Assembly (NCBI GenBank): GCA_034436375.1
Contig: DAOTVS010000118.1
Location: forward strand, 1 to 7,629
Origin: DAOTVS01 sp034436375
GTDB taxonomy: Bacteria; Chloroflexota; Anaerolineae; SpSt-313
Direction of reading: 5' to 3'
DNA length: 7,629 bases
The notes below the pieces were generated by a model that did no database searches, had not been told where the DNA came from, and was given only the letters and a program-made list of their open reading frames with translations. Below, one piece after another: positions 1 to 5,622 of this stretch (positions are counted from its first letter, which is position 1; each line of letters opens with the position of its first letter). A program made the position numbers and the translations under genes.

Positions 1-48
1 CGCGCAGGCGAAACACGGCGGCTTGCTTTACCCCCCCCCTTACATTTC

Positions 49-1137
49 CTATAGGAAGCTCAAGGGAACGGGCGTAAAGATCAGGACAAAGATCACCAAC
101 ATGAAAACGGCCAGGGCCACGTGCCTGCGCTTGAGCTGCGTGATGCTGTCGAGGGGCGTGGCAAAGGCGCGCCCCAACACGAGGATGAGCAGCGCCCACA
201 GGAACCAGCCGTCATAGACGAGCCAGCCCAGGATGGTCAGGGCCAGCGCCAGGGCATAGGTCACATAACGGGCGCGCTCGCCGATCAGCACATACAGAAC
301 ATGGCCGCCATCGAGCTGCCCCGCCGGGATGAGGTTCAGCGCCGTAACGAAGAGCCCGCTCCAGGCCGCAAAGGCCACCGGGTGCAGCAGCACATCCTGC
401 CCCCCACCCGGCAGCCAGCGCCCGAAGACCAGGAACTTGGCCGCGGCGTAGAGGAGTGAATTGCCCTCCTGGATCCCTCCGCTGCCGGCCAGCACCGGGC
501 CGACGGTCGATAGCTTGAGCCCCAGCACCAAGAGCGGCAGCGCCACGGCCAGCCCGCATAGGGGCCCGGCCACGGCGATGGCCAGCAGCACGCGCCGGTT
601 GGTCGGCGGCGCTTTGAGGCGGATCACAGCGCCCATGGTGCCGAACAGGCTGAAGGGCATGGGGATAAAGTAGGGCAGGCTGTTGGGCACGCCATAGTGG
701 CGGGCGACAAAGTAGTGGCCCAACTCGTGGGCGCCAAGGATGCCCAGCAGGGTGGCGGCAAAGGGGATGCCCACGACCACACCGGCCAGGTTATGCATAT
801 CCCAGCCGGAATTGACGGCGCCCACAAAGAGCACGGAAAGCACCGTGAGCCCAAAGAGCAGGGCGCCCACCCAGTTGCGTGAAGGCGAGTTGCCCAGCAG
901 GAAGGGCAACACCTGGATCACATCGTCCTGCCCCTCTCGGCGCAGGACCGGCGTGCAGCTGAGGGGGCGCAGGCGCTCGGCGGCCAGGCGATAGGCCTCG
1001 TCGGCGGGGAGCAACAGCCGGCCGCGAAGAGAAATCACGCCGCTCTTGCCGACGGTCACACCATACAGCTCAAAAAGATCGGCCAGCAGGTCGCGCATGC
1101 GCAGGGCAGCGGCCGTGCCGGCCATTTCGCTATCCAT
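49..1137 (-). CDS. Site-2 protease family (peptidase M50) intramembrane zinc metalloprotease
   Basis: The predicted 362-residue polytopic membrane protein carries both hallmarks of M50 proteases. HELGH at residues 137-141 sits in a hydrophobic helix (two zinc-binding His plus the catalytic Glu). The NLIPAGQLDGG motif at 268-278 supplies the third zinc ligand, D276. A soluble N-terminal part of about 85 residues precedes a hydrophobic segment near 89-107. Further membrane segments lie near 118-136, 182-207, 252-270, 292-325 and 340-360. I see no PDZ domain, so it resembles the short S2P/EGY-like group rather than RseP. Such enzymes cut transmembrane segments of anchored proteins inside the membrane. 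The frame is open back to 1281, but I chose the ATG at 1135-1137: a GGAAGAGGG ribosome-binding site precedes it, and the extension would run over the upstream gene. It starts 14 nt after that gene's stop, so the two are probably cotranscribed. The substrate is unknown. Family assignment is firm. Confidence 0.93.
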   Translation of the reverse strand: MDSEMAGTAAALRMRDLLADLFELYGVTVGKSGVISLRGRLLLPADEAYRLAAERLRPLSCTPVLRREGQDDVIQVLPFLLGNSPSRNWVGALLFGLTVLSVLFVGAVNSGWDMHNLAGVVVGIPFAATLLGILGAHELGHYFVARHYGVPNSLPYFIPMPFSLFGTMGAVIRLKAPPTNRRVLLAIAVAGPLCGLAVALPLLVLGLKLSTVGPVLAGSGGIQEGNSLLYAAAKFLVFGRWLPGGGQDVLLHPVAFAAWSGLFVTALNLIPAGQLDGGHVLYVLIGERARYVTYALALALTILGWLVYDGWFLWALLILVLGRAFATPLDSITQLKRRHVALAVFMLVIFVLIFTPVPLSFL

Positions 1138-1151
1138 CTTTCCCTCTTCCG

Positions 1152-1604
1152 TTAACGCTGCGGGGCCTCCCAGGCTTCGACATAGAGGGTGTAGGGCCCA
1201 TCGGCCTGCACATGCAGGCAAAAGGTGCCGTTGCCCTGGGGCAGAGTTGCCAGGGCGCCATGGTCGGGTCCGCTGGCCCACACGTGCGCATACAGGTGCG
1301 AGCCATTCTGATCATAGATATCCACCTGCACCGTACGGTCCGTAGGTGTGGCGCGCACCCGCCAGGGGCCGGGCACCGTAATCGTCTGCCCGTCCGCGCA
1401 GTAGTTGTGAGGGCCATCGCCCTGGATCGTCTGCAGCACGCGCCACTGCGTCTCCGGCGTGGGCGTAGGTTGGGGCGTGTTCAGGGGGATGGCCGGCGTG
1501 ACGGTGCCGCTGCGGGCGTTCCGGCCAGGCACCTGCCAGAGGGCGAACAACAATATGATGCCCAGCGCCGCCAGCGCCAGGTTACGACGGGTCGCTGCTT
1601 GCAT
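1152..1604 (-). CDS. Small membrane-anchored exported protein of unknown function
   Basis: I do not recognise a family in this 150-residue protein. A short positively charged N-terminus (RR at 6-7) leads into one hydrophobic segment at about 8-24, which is a signal anchor or uncleaved signal peptide. A Thr/Pro-rich linker (about 34-52, including TPQPTPTP) follows, then a domain of about 95 residues rich in alternating polar and hydrophobic stretches that suggests a beta-sandwich. Only two cysteines occur, C69 and C129, both in the exported domain, so a disulfide is plausible. No lipobox is visible. The ATG at 1602-1604 has a GGAG site about 9 nt upstream and lies roughly 28 nt below the expected start of transcription from the 1640-1668 promoter. 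It is the first gene of a pair with the intramembrane protease. It could be a substrate or partner of that enzyme, but this rests only on gene order and topology. Confidence 0.8.
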   Translation of the reverse strand: MQAATRRNLALAALGIILLFALWQVPGRNARSGTVTPAIPLNTPQPTPTPETQWRVLQTIQGDGPHNYCADGQTITVPGPWRVRATPTDRTVQVDIYDQNGSHLYAHVWASGPDHGALATLPQGNGTFCLHVQADGPYTLYVEAWEAPQR

Positions 1605-1618
1605 TGCCCCACTCCAAG

Positions 1619-1647
1619 TGAACTCTACTCTACGGGGCGATTATACT
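1619..1647 (+). promoter_or_regulatory. Candidate promoter for the VOC gene, overlapping the divergent one
   Basis: On the plus strand TATACT (1642-1647) matches five of six -10 positions. It lies 17 nt after a weak -35-like TGAACT (1619-1624). The leader to the ATG at 1729 would be about 75 nt. The -10 shares its bases with the TATAAT of the opposing promoter. A second, weaker -10-like TATGCT lies at 1688-1693. The call is tentative because the -35 is poor. Confidence 0.4.
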
Positions 1648-1668
1648 GTAGACGCACAGGGGCGTCAA
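1640..1668 (-). promoter_or_regulatory. Strong sigma70-type promoter for the exported protein/protease pair
   Basis: Read on the minus strand, TTGACG (1668-1663) is followed by a 17-nt spacer and a consensus TATAAT (1645-1640). Transcription would begin near 1633, giving a leader of about 28 nt before the ATG at 1604. Spacing and both hexamers are near ideal. Confidence 0.82.
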
Positions 1669-1728
1669 AGGCGCGTCTGGCACACTCTATGCTGCACCTG
1701 CCGCAACTCTACGCAAGGAGGCCCAAGC

Positions 1729-2160
1729 ATGCAGTGCATTGCCGCCAATCTGGACGTGCCGGATATCGATCAGGCAGTCGCCTTTTACCGCGATAACCTG
1801 GATTTCGCCGAGGGGCTGCGCATCCCCGATGCCGATGGGCGCCCGCGCCATGCCACGGTGTGGAATGGGGAGGCGACAATCATGTTCGAGCGCCTCGAAC
1901 ACGTGCCGCCCGAACGGCGCCCCTACCTGGGCAGCGGCGTCACGCTCTACATCGCCCTGGATCCCGATGAGGATGTGGACACCCTCTACAGCAAGGCCGG
2001 CAGGCGCGGCCTCAACATCGTCAAACCGCTGCGCGACGAATATTGGGGCGCCCGCGCCTTTACCCTGGCCGACCTCAACGGCTACCACATCACCTTTGCC
2101 CAGCAGATCGCCGAGCTCACCCCGCAGCAGATGATCGAGAACCTACAGCGCCAACTTTGA
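1729..2160 (+). CDS. VOC-superfamily (glyoxalase/bleomycin resistance fold) protein
   Basis: This 143-residue protein has the length and paired layout of a single-chain VOC protein. The first half (about 4-55) carries the opening LDVPDIDQAVAFYRDNLDF and a strand ending in IMFE. The second half (about 71-125) includes EYWGARAFTLADLNGYHITF, the usual 'W-G-x-x-F-x-x-x-D-x-x-G-x-x-x-x-F' ending. Family members are small enzymes (glyoxalases, ring-cleaving dioxygenases) or drug-binding proteins. The canonical metal-binding His in the first strand is replaced (MQCIAANLDV), and only E54 and H120 are obvious candidate ligands. It may therefore be a metal-free binding protein of the bleomycin-resistance type rather than a glyoxalase. 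The reading frame extends upstream to 1459, but AAGGAGG at 1715-1721, 7 nt before the ATG at 1729, fixes the start, and homology begins immediately after it. Its last 44 bp overlap the convergent 423-residue gene. Substrate unknown. Confidence 0.88.
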   Translation: MQCIAANLDVPDIDQAVAFYRDNLDFAEGLRIPDADGRPRHATVWNGEATIMFERLEHVPPERRPYLGSGVTLYIALDPDEDVDTLYSKAGRRGLNIVKPLRDEYWGARAFTLADLNGYHITFAQQIAELTPQQMIENLQRQL

Positions 2161-3388
2161 CGCTCTGCAACACCTGCGCGCCCACCTCCCGGCCGCGCCC
2201 GCTCTGCAGCGCTTCCACCAACAGGTCCCGCGCGCGAGCACTGGCCTGCTCATCGGCCAGGTACTCGCGCAGCTCCAGGATGGCCTCTGGGTCTCCCAGG
2301 GCGAGCACCGCTTCCCAGGCCGCTACCTGGACCCTTTCCGTGGCTTCGGCATCATCGACGTGGTAGTGCAGGGCATCGACGGCCAGCGCGGGCGCATCGG
2401 GGCAATGGGCAGCCACGATGACCCCCAACCCGGCCACGGCCAGATCGGCATCGGGCGGCTCGGGGGCTGTCAACAGATAGTTGAAATAGGCACAGGCGAA
2501 GGCCGGCATCTGCGCGGCCATCTGCTCCGCCACCCAATCGCGCATGAGGGGGCAATCGACAAGGGTCTGGCGTAGGAGCCAGAAAGAGAGGGCAGAGGGT
2601 ATCGCCGCCGCCACCTCCAGCGCCTCGCCGAAAGGTTGGTCGCCGCAGTTCAGGCTCGTGTCATAGTAGATGCGCTGCACCTGGGGTAGGGCCGCAGAGC
2701 CGGCCGCCTGCAGGGCCGCGACCGCATCACGGGCCAGATGGTCCGGCGTCGCACTGTAGATAGCCTCACGCCAGCGGTCCAGGCTGCGATCGCGCGCCTC
2801 CCACTCACGGTCGATGAGCTCGGGCAGGTCGAGCACGGCATCGAGCAACGTGCGCCGGAAGCTCTGTACCAAGAGGCCTACCAGCAACGGGCTGATCGAG
2901 GGGTCTTCGGCGGCGAACTGCACCGCCTGGGCCATGGCCGCCTGTACAGTGCCCGGCAGGCGCTGGATCAGATCCTGCGCCCGGCCCGCAATATCGCGCC
3001 GCAAGGCCGGGGTTGTGTAGCGGTCGAGTCCGTCGCTCACCATATGGAGCACGCGCGGATCCGGCAGGAGGGGGCCGATCCCCTCCAGGTCTGTGCCCTG
3101 GTGCGCATCGATGTACTCGTACAGCTCGTAGACCAGATAGTCATGCGGCTCGAGCGACCAGCGCAGATCGCGGAACTCGGGCTCGTCCAACAACGCATAG
3201 CTGTGATCGAGAAAGTAAAAAAGGTAATCCAGGCTCTCGCGGACTTGTTCCTCGCCCTCAGCCGCCACCAGCTCGTCATAGTTGCCCAGGACCGTGCGAT
3301 AGTCGACACATGCCGACATGCGGTCCTCTGGCCCCAGGACCGGCCAGCCTGGCGGCGTCTGCGCTTGCGAGGTACCTTGCTTGGCCAT
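2117..3388 (-). CDS. Unrecognised helical protein, possibly with HEAT-like repeats, second gene of the SIS unit
   Basis: This 423-residue protein is not one I can place in a family. It has no signal peptide and no convincing membrane segment, so it is probably cytoplasmic. The N-terminal third is acidic and aromatic-rich, with many Tyr in the stretch 54-92. From about 130 the chain is nearly all predicted amphipathic helix. The part from about 333 to 395 alternates helices and short acidic turns (for example AAWEAVLALGDPEAILELRE), as HEAT-type scaffolds do. Cysteines are sparse and no catalytic motif stands out. The stop is at 2117-2119, inside the convergent VOC gene, so the final 14 or so residues are antisense to that gene's C-terminus. 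The ATG at 3388 has an AGGAGAGG site, slightly far upstream. M24 (3319) also has an AGAGG six nt or so upstream and could be used instead. It lies 58 nt after the SIS gene and is probably cotranscribed with it. The long minus-strand frame, its codon-like GC pattern and its start signals argue it is real. Confidence 0.8.
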   Translation of the reverse strand: MAKQGTSQAQTPPGWPVLGPEDRMSACVDYRTVLGNYDELVAAEGEEQVRESLDYLFYFLDHSYALLDEPEFRDLRWSLEPHDYLVYELYEYIDAHQGTDLEGIGPLLPDPRVLHMVSDGLDRYTTPALRRDIAGRAQDLIQRLPGTVQAAMAQAVQFAAEDPSISPLLVGLLVQSFRRTLLDAVLDLPELIDREWEARDRSLDRWREAIYSATPDHLARDAVAALQAAGSAALPQVQRIYYDTSLNCGDQPFGEALEVAAAIPSALSFWLLRQTLVDCPLMRDWVAEQMAAQMPAFACAYFNYLLTAPEPPDADLAVAGLGVIVAAHCPDAPALAVDALHYHVDDAEATERVQVAAWEAVLALGDPEAILELREYLADEQASARARDLLVEALQSGRGREVGAQVLQSVKVGAVGSRSSAAG

Positions 3389-3408
3389 GATCGCAGTCCT
3401 CTCCTGAA

Positions 3409-3425
3409 AAGACTTTCAAAGTCTT
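3409..3425. promoter_or_regulatory. Near-perfect palindrome between the SIS gene and the unknown gene
   Basis: AAGACTTTCAAAGTCTT has 8-bp arms around a single central base. It lies in the 58-nt gap, just upstream of the ribosome-binding region of the 423-residue gene. On the minus strand it is followed by TT then C, so a terminator is not supported. As RNA it could form a 6-bp stem with a 5-nt loop. A second AGACTT copy (3442-3437, minus) could pair with the same right arm. It may be an operator, an attenuator or an mRNA processing site. Confidence 0.5.
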
Positions 3426-3446
3426 GAAGGCTTCGGAAGTCTGATA

Positions 3447-4526
3447 TCAAGCCGGGGCCAGCATGACCACTTGCTCCAGGTGCCGCGGCCGGTCGGGGTC
3501 GAGGCCACGAAAGCGGGCATGCTCATAGGCCAGGATTTGCAGCGGCAGCACATACAGAGCGCCGCGCGCCAGCTCGGGCAGGCCCGAAGCGAGGGCCAAC
3601 GCATAATCGGCGCCCTCAGCAGCAGCGGCGGTCTCGCTGATGGTGAGGGTATGGGCGCCCAGCTCGCGCACACCGGCCAGCACAGAGCGCTCGGCGTCCT
3701 GCGCCGTATCCGAAAGCAGGCCCACCACCAGTGTGCCGTCATCGACCAGCGAGATGGGCCCATGCCGGAACTCTAGAAAGGAGTAAGCCTCGGACCAGGC
3801 CAGGGCCATCTCTTTGAGCTTGAGCATACCCTCACAGGCCAGGCCATAGTAGGGGCCGGAGCCCAGGAAGATCACCCGGGCCCAATGGCTGTGCGTCACC
3901 GGGTCGGTTGCCTGCAGAGAGCGGTCCAGCACAGCCTGGGCAAGTGATGGCAATTGCTGCAGCGAATCCATGTATCCCCCGTCACCGGAGGCCATGCCGG
4001 CCAGGAACTGGGTTACCAGGTACATGCTTGTAAAAGCGCGGGTCTGCGGCACTGCTTCTTCACGCGCTTCCTGGGCCACAAAGACGGCCTGCGCGCGCCC
4101 GGCCAGAGCACTGTCGCCGTTACAGGTAATGGCGAGCACGGGCAGGTGTCGCGCAAGTTGCTGGTCCACAGCCCAAATTGTCTCGGTCGTCTCACCCGAG
4201 CGTGAGACGGGCACCAGCAGCACCTGCTGGCGGGCAATATCGGGGTAGGCAGCGCCGGGGAAGAGCGCCAGCTCCGAGGCGGCCAGCCCACGTGTGCGTG
4301 TGCCCGTCACTTGCTGATAGAGGGCAGCCGCTGCCAGGGAGAGATAATGGGTAGAGCCAGCGCCGGTGAAAAAGACCGAGTCCCAACACTGGGAAAACAA
4401 GAGATCGCCTAACCCATTGCGCTCGGCCTGCAAACGGCGCAATGTCTGCCCCCACACCTGGGGCTGGCTGGCAATCTCCTGGTAGACGAGCGCTCCTTGC
4501 TCATCGGTTTGCTTGTGGGCTGACAT
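3447..4526 (-). CDS. Double-SIS sugar-phosphate isomerase/deaminase-like protein (GlmS C-terminal half or AgaS type)
   Basis: This 359-residue protein consists of two SIS domains with no glutaminase domain. SIS 1 has GAGSTHY (55-61) and the phosphosugar-binding SRSGETTE (108-115). A PQTRAFTSMYL segment follows at 160-170. SIS 2 has GSGPYYG (222-228), EGMLKLKE (232-239) and EFRHGP (252-257). The C-terminal tail RGLDPDRPRHL (340-350) resembles that of GlmS. E232, K236, E239 and H255 line up, with identical spacing, with E481, K485, E488 and H504 of E. coli GlmS. The ring-opening K603 aligns with Q352. Without a glutaminase domain it cannot use glutamine as GlmS does. A sugar-6-phosphate deaminase/isomerase (AgaS-like) or deglycase (FrlB-like) role fits better, and RHGP instead of KHGP also recalls AgaS. 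The ATG at 4526 has AGGAGGT about 12 nt upstream, a rather long spacing. It heads a unit with the 423-residue gene. Substrate unknown. Confidence 0.9.
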   Translation of the reverse strand: MSAHKQTDEQGALVYQEIASQPQVWGQTLRRLQAERNGLGDLLFSQCWDSVFFTGAGSTHYLSLAAAALYQQVTGTRTRGLAASELALFPGAAYPDIARQQVLLVPVSRSGETTETIWAVDQQLARHLPVLAITCNGDSALAGRAQAVFVAQEAREEAVPQTRAFTSMYLVTQFLAGMASGDGGYMDSLQQLPSLAQAVLDRSLQATDPVTHSHWARVIFLGSGPYYGLACEGMLKLKEMALAWSEAYSFLEFRHGPISLVDDGTLVVGLLSDTAQDAERSVLAGVRELGAHTLTISETAAAAEGADYALALASGLPELARGALYVLPLQILAYEHARFRGLDPDRPRHLEQVVMLAPA

Positions 4527-4572
4527 GGGGTCGATCGCACCTCCTGGCAGAATAGGGGGTTCCCAGCGGCAC

Positions 4573-4601
4573 AGGTTACCTCAAGGAGGGAGGGCCGTCA
4601 A
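4573..4601 (-). promoter_or_regulatory. Candidate promoter for the SIS/unknown-protein unit
   Basis: On the minus strand TTGACG (4601-4596) is followed by a 17-nt spacer and TAACCT (4578-4573). The -35 hexamer is the same as in the 1640-1668 promoter and the spacing is ideal. The -10 keeps only the TA...T frame. The leader to the ATG at 4526 would be about 40 nt. Two hairpins lie directly upstream. Confidence 0.5.
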
Positions 4602-4605
4602 CCCG

Positions 4606-4629
4606 GAACAGACCTGGGGGGTCTGGTTC
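4606..4629. repeat. Inverted repeat just upstream of the SIS promoter
   Basis: GAACAGACC (4606-4614) pairs with GGTCTGGTTC (4620-4629) with one bulged G and a 5-nt TGGGG loop. It abuts the -35 of the candidate SIS promoter, so a DNA-binding site is possible. No T-run follows on either strand. Confidence 0.5.
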
Positions 4630-4635
4630 AGTCCT

Positions 4636-4684
4636 GGGGCAAGAGCGGGGGGCTGGCTGCCAGCCGGCGCCCCCCTCTTGCCCC
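4636..4684. repeat. Long GC-rich inverted repeat (strong hairpin)
   Basis: GGGGCAAGAG (4636-4645) is matched exactly by CTCTTGCCCC (4675-4684). After one bulged C, five more G:C pairs extend the stem to about 15 bp, and the interior holds a further small inverted repeat, GGCT/AGCC (4655-4665). Neither strand shows a T-run after the stem, so it is not a standard terminator. It sits between the dedA terminator and the SIS promoter. It could be a backup transcription block, a protein-binding palindrome or a small dispersed repeat. Confidence 0.72.
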
Positions 4685-4715
4685 AACGTTGAGCTGCACC
4701 CGGTCAGAGAGGCAG

Positions 4716-4752
4716 AAAAAGAGACTCCTGCAGCCATGGGCGCAGGAGTCTC
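4716..4752 (-). terminator. Intrinsic (rho-independent) terminator of the DedA gene
   Basis: On the minus strand an 11-bp perfect stem, GAGACTCCTGC (4752-4742) with GCAGGAGTCTC (4731-4721), closes a 10-nt loop and is followed at once by TTTTT (4720-4716). It begins 16 nt after the dedA stop codon. Confidence 0.92.
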
Positions 4753-4767
4753 CCTCTCAGGTCCGGC

Positions 4768-5433
4768 TTACAGCTCCTCGGGTGGGCGCTCTTCGTGGGG
4801 TGCGCGTCCGCGGTTCGTGATCAAGCGGAACAGGTCGTGGCGGTATTCTTTCCACATATGGATCAGCGCCGGCAGCGCCGAAATGACAATGACCACCGCT
4901 ACGATCGCCAGGAAGTACTTGTCCAGCTTGTCGGGCGGGATCGAGTTGCCGAGCAAGTAGCCGGCCACGGTCACACCGATGGCCCATATCACGGCGCCGA
5001 CGAGGTTGAAAAAGACGAACCGGGGGTAGTTCATCTCGGCGGCGCCGGCCACGATGGGCACAAATGTGCGGATGAAGGGCATAAAGCGGGCCAGCACCAT
5101 CGTTTTGCCGCCATGCTTCTCATAGAACGCCTGGGCGGCCAGCAGATTCTTGCGCCGGAAAAGGAGCGAATTGTCGCGCGTGAAGATAGCCGGTCCCGCT
5201 TTCTTGCCGAACCAGTAACCCACTGCGGGCCCCAGGACAGCTGCGATCGGCAAGATGACCAGCAACAGCCCCAGGTGCATGCTGCCCTGGGCCGCCAAAA
5301 GCCCGGCCGTGAGGAGCAGGCTATCGCCGGGCAGAAAGAAGCCGAAGAACAGACCGCACTCGGCAAAGATGATGGCGAACAACCCCACATATCCGACGGT
5401 CTGGATCAGCTGGACCAGATCGATGCCAAACAT
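4768..5433 (-). CDS. DedA/VTT-domain integral membrane protein
   Basis: This 221-residue protein is a full-length DedA-family (SNARE-associated/VTT) membrane protein. The signature FAECGLFFGFFLPGDSLL lies at 23-40, and the block KHGGKTMVLARFMPFIR, ending at R122, is followed by FVPIVAGAAEMNYPRF. E25, D37, R116 and R122 match, with the same spacing, the essential E39, D51, R130 and R136 of E. coli YqjA. This argues that the protein is functional and probably couples transport to the proton motive force. Members act in lipid carrier or phospholipid flipping and in membrane homeostasis. Hydrophobic segments are near 14-33, 53-76, 124-132 (re-entrant), 139-161 and 173-193. The C-terminal tail (about 196-221) is charged and cytoplasmic. 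The ATG at 5433 follows GAAGGAGG with a short spacer of 3 nt. It is monocistronic: its own promoter lies upstream, a strong terminator follows 16 nt after the stop, and pfkB diverges from it. The actual transported lipid is unknown. Confidence 0.95.
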   Translation of the reverse strand: MFGIDLVQLIQTVGYVGLFAIIFAECGLFFGFFLPGDSLLLTAGLLAAQGSMHLGLLLVILPIAAVLGPAVGYWFGKKAGPAIFTRDNSLLFRRKNLLAAQAFYEKHGGKTMVLARFMPFIRTFVPIVAGAAEMNYPRFVFFNLVGAVIWAIGVTVAGYLLGNSIPPDKLDKYFLAIVAVVIVISALPALIHMWKEYRHDLFRLITNRGRAPHEERPPEEL

Positions 5434-5481
5434 AATCCTCCTTCGCCAACGGCATTCAGCGCCGCCGGTGCATAGTTCTGC

Positions 5482-5509
5482 ATTATACCCGCTGTAGCCT
5501 CCGCGGCAA
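5482..5509 (-). promoter_or_regulatory. Promoter of the DedA gene
   Basis: On the minus strand TTGCCG (5509-5504) lies 16 nt before a consensus TATAAT (5487-5482). Transcription would start near 5475, about 42 nt before the ATG. The -10 is perfect and the -35 matches four of six positions. Confidence 0.65.
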
Positions 5510-5543
5510 ACCGGGCACGGGCGATTGGGGGTGATTATGCGTG

Positions 5544-5572
5544 TTGACAGGTCGTCGCACGAATTGTATCAT
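5544..5572 (+). promoter_or_regulatory. Strong sigma70-type promoter of the PfkB kinase gene
   Basis: A consensus TTGACA (5544-5549), a 17-nt spacer and TATCAT (5567-5572) form a near-ideal promoter. Transcription would start near 5579, giving a leader of about 44 nt to the GTG at 5623. The upstream edge is only 34 nt from the divergent DedA -35 box. Confidence 0.85.
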
Positions 5573-5622
5573 GGGCAAGCACCTGTAGAGAATGATCATG
5601 CAACCACGGGGGTAGACGAGCG

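Noticed and set aside
31..39. Run of nine C downstream of the protease gene
   Set aside because: It lies after the protease stop codon, so slippage there would not change a visible gene; it is only a possible sequencing-error spot.
1138..1281. N-terminal extension of the protease to 1281
   Set aside because: The added residues are Arg/Pro/Gly-rich and overlap the upstream gene, while the ATG at 1137 has a good ribosome-binding site.
1459..1728. N-terminal extension of the VOC protein to 1459
   Set aside because: It would cross the promoter region and the divergent gene. AAGGAGG at 1715-1721 marks the start at 1729.
2738..3427. Long 229-codon plus-strand open frame antisense to the 423-residue gene
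   Set aside because: No ribosome-binding site or recognisable protein, and composition as expected for the shadow of a GC-rich gene. The minus-strand frame covers the whole region with proper start signals.
4795..5475. 226-codon plus-strand open frame over the DedA gene
   Set aside because: It is His/Gln/Glu-rich nonsense antisense to a clear DedA protein, and it runs across the DedA promoter.
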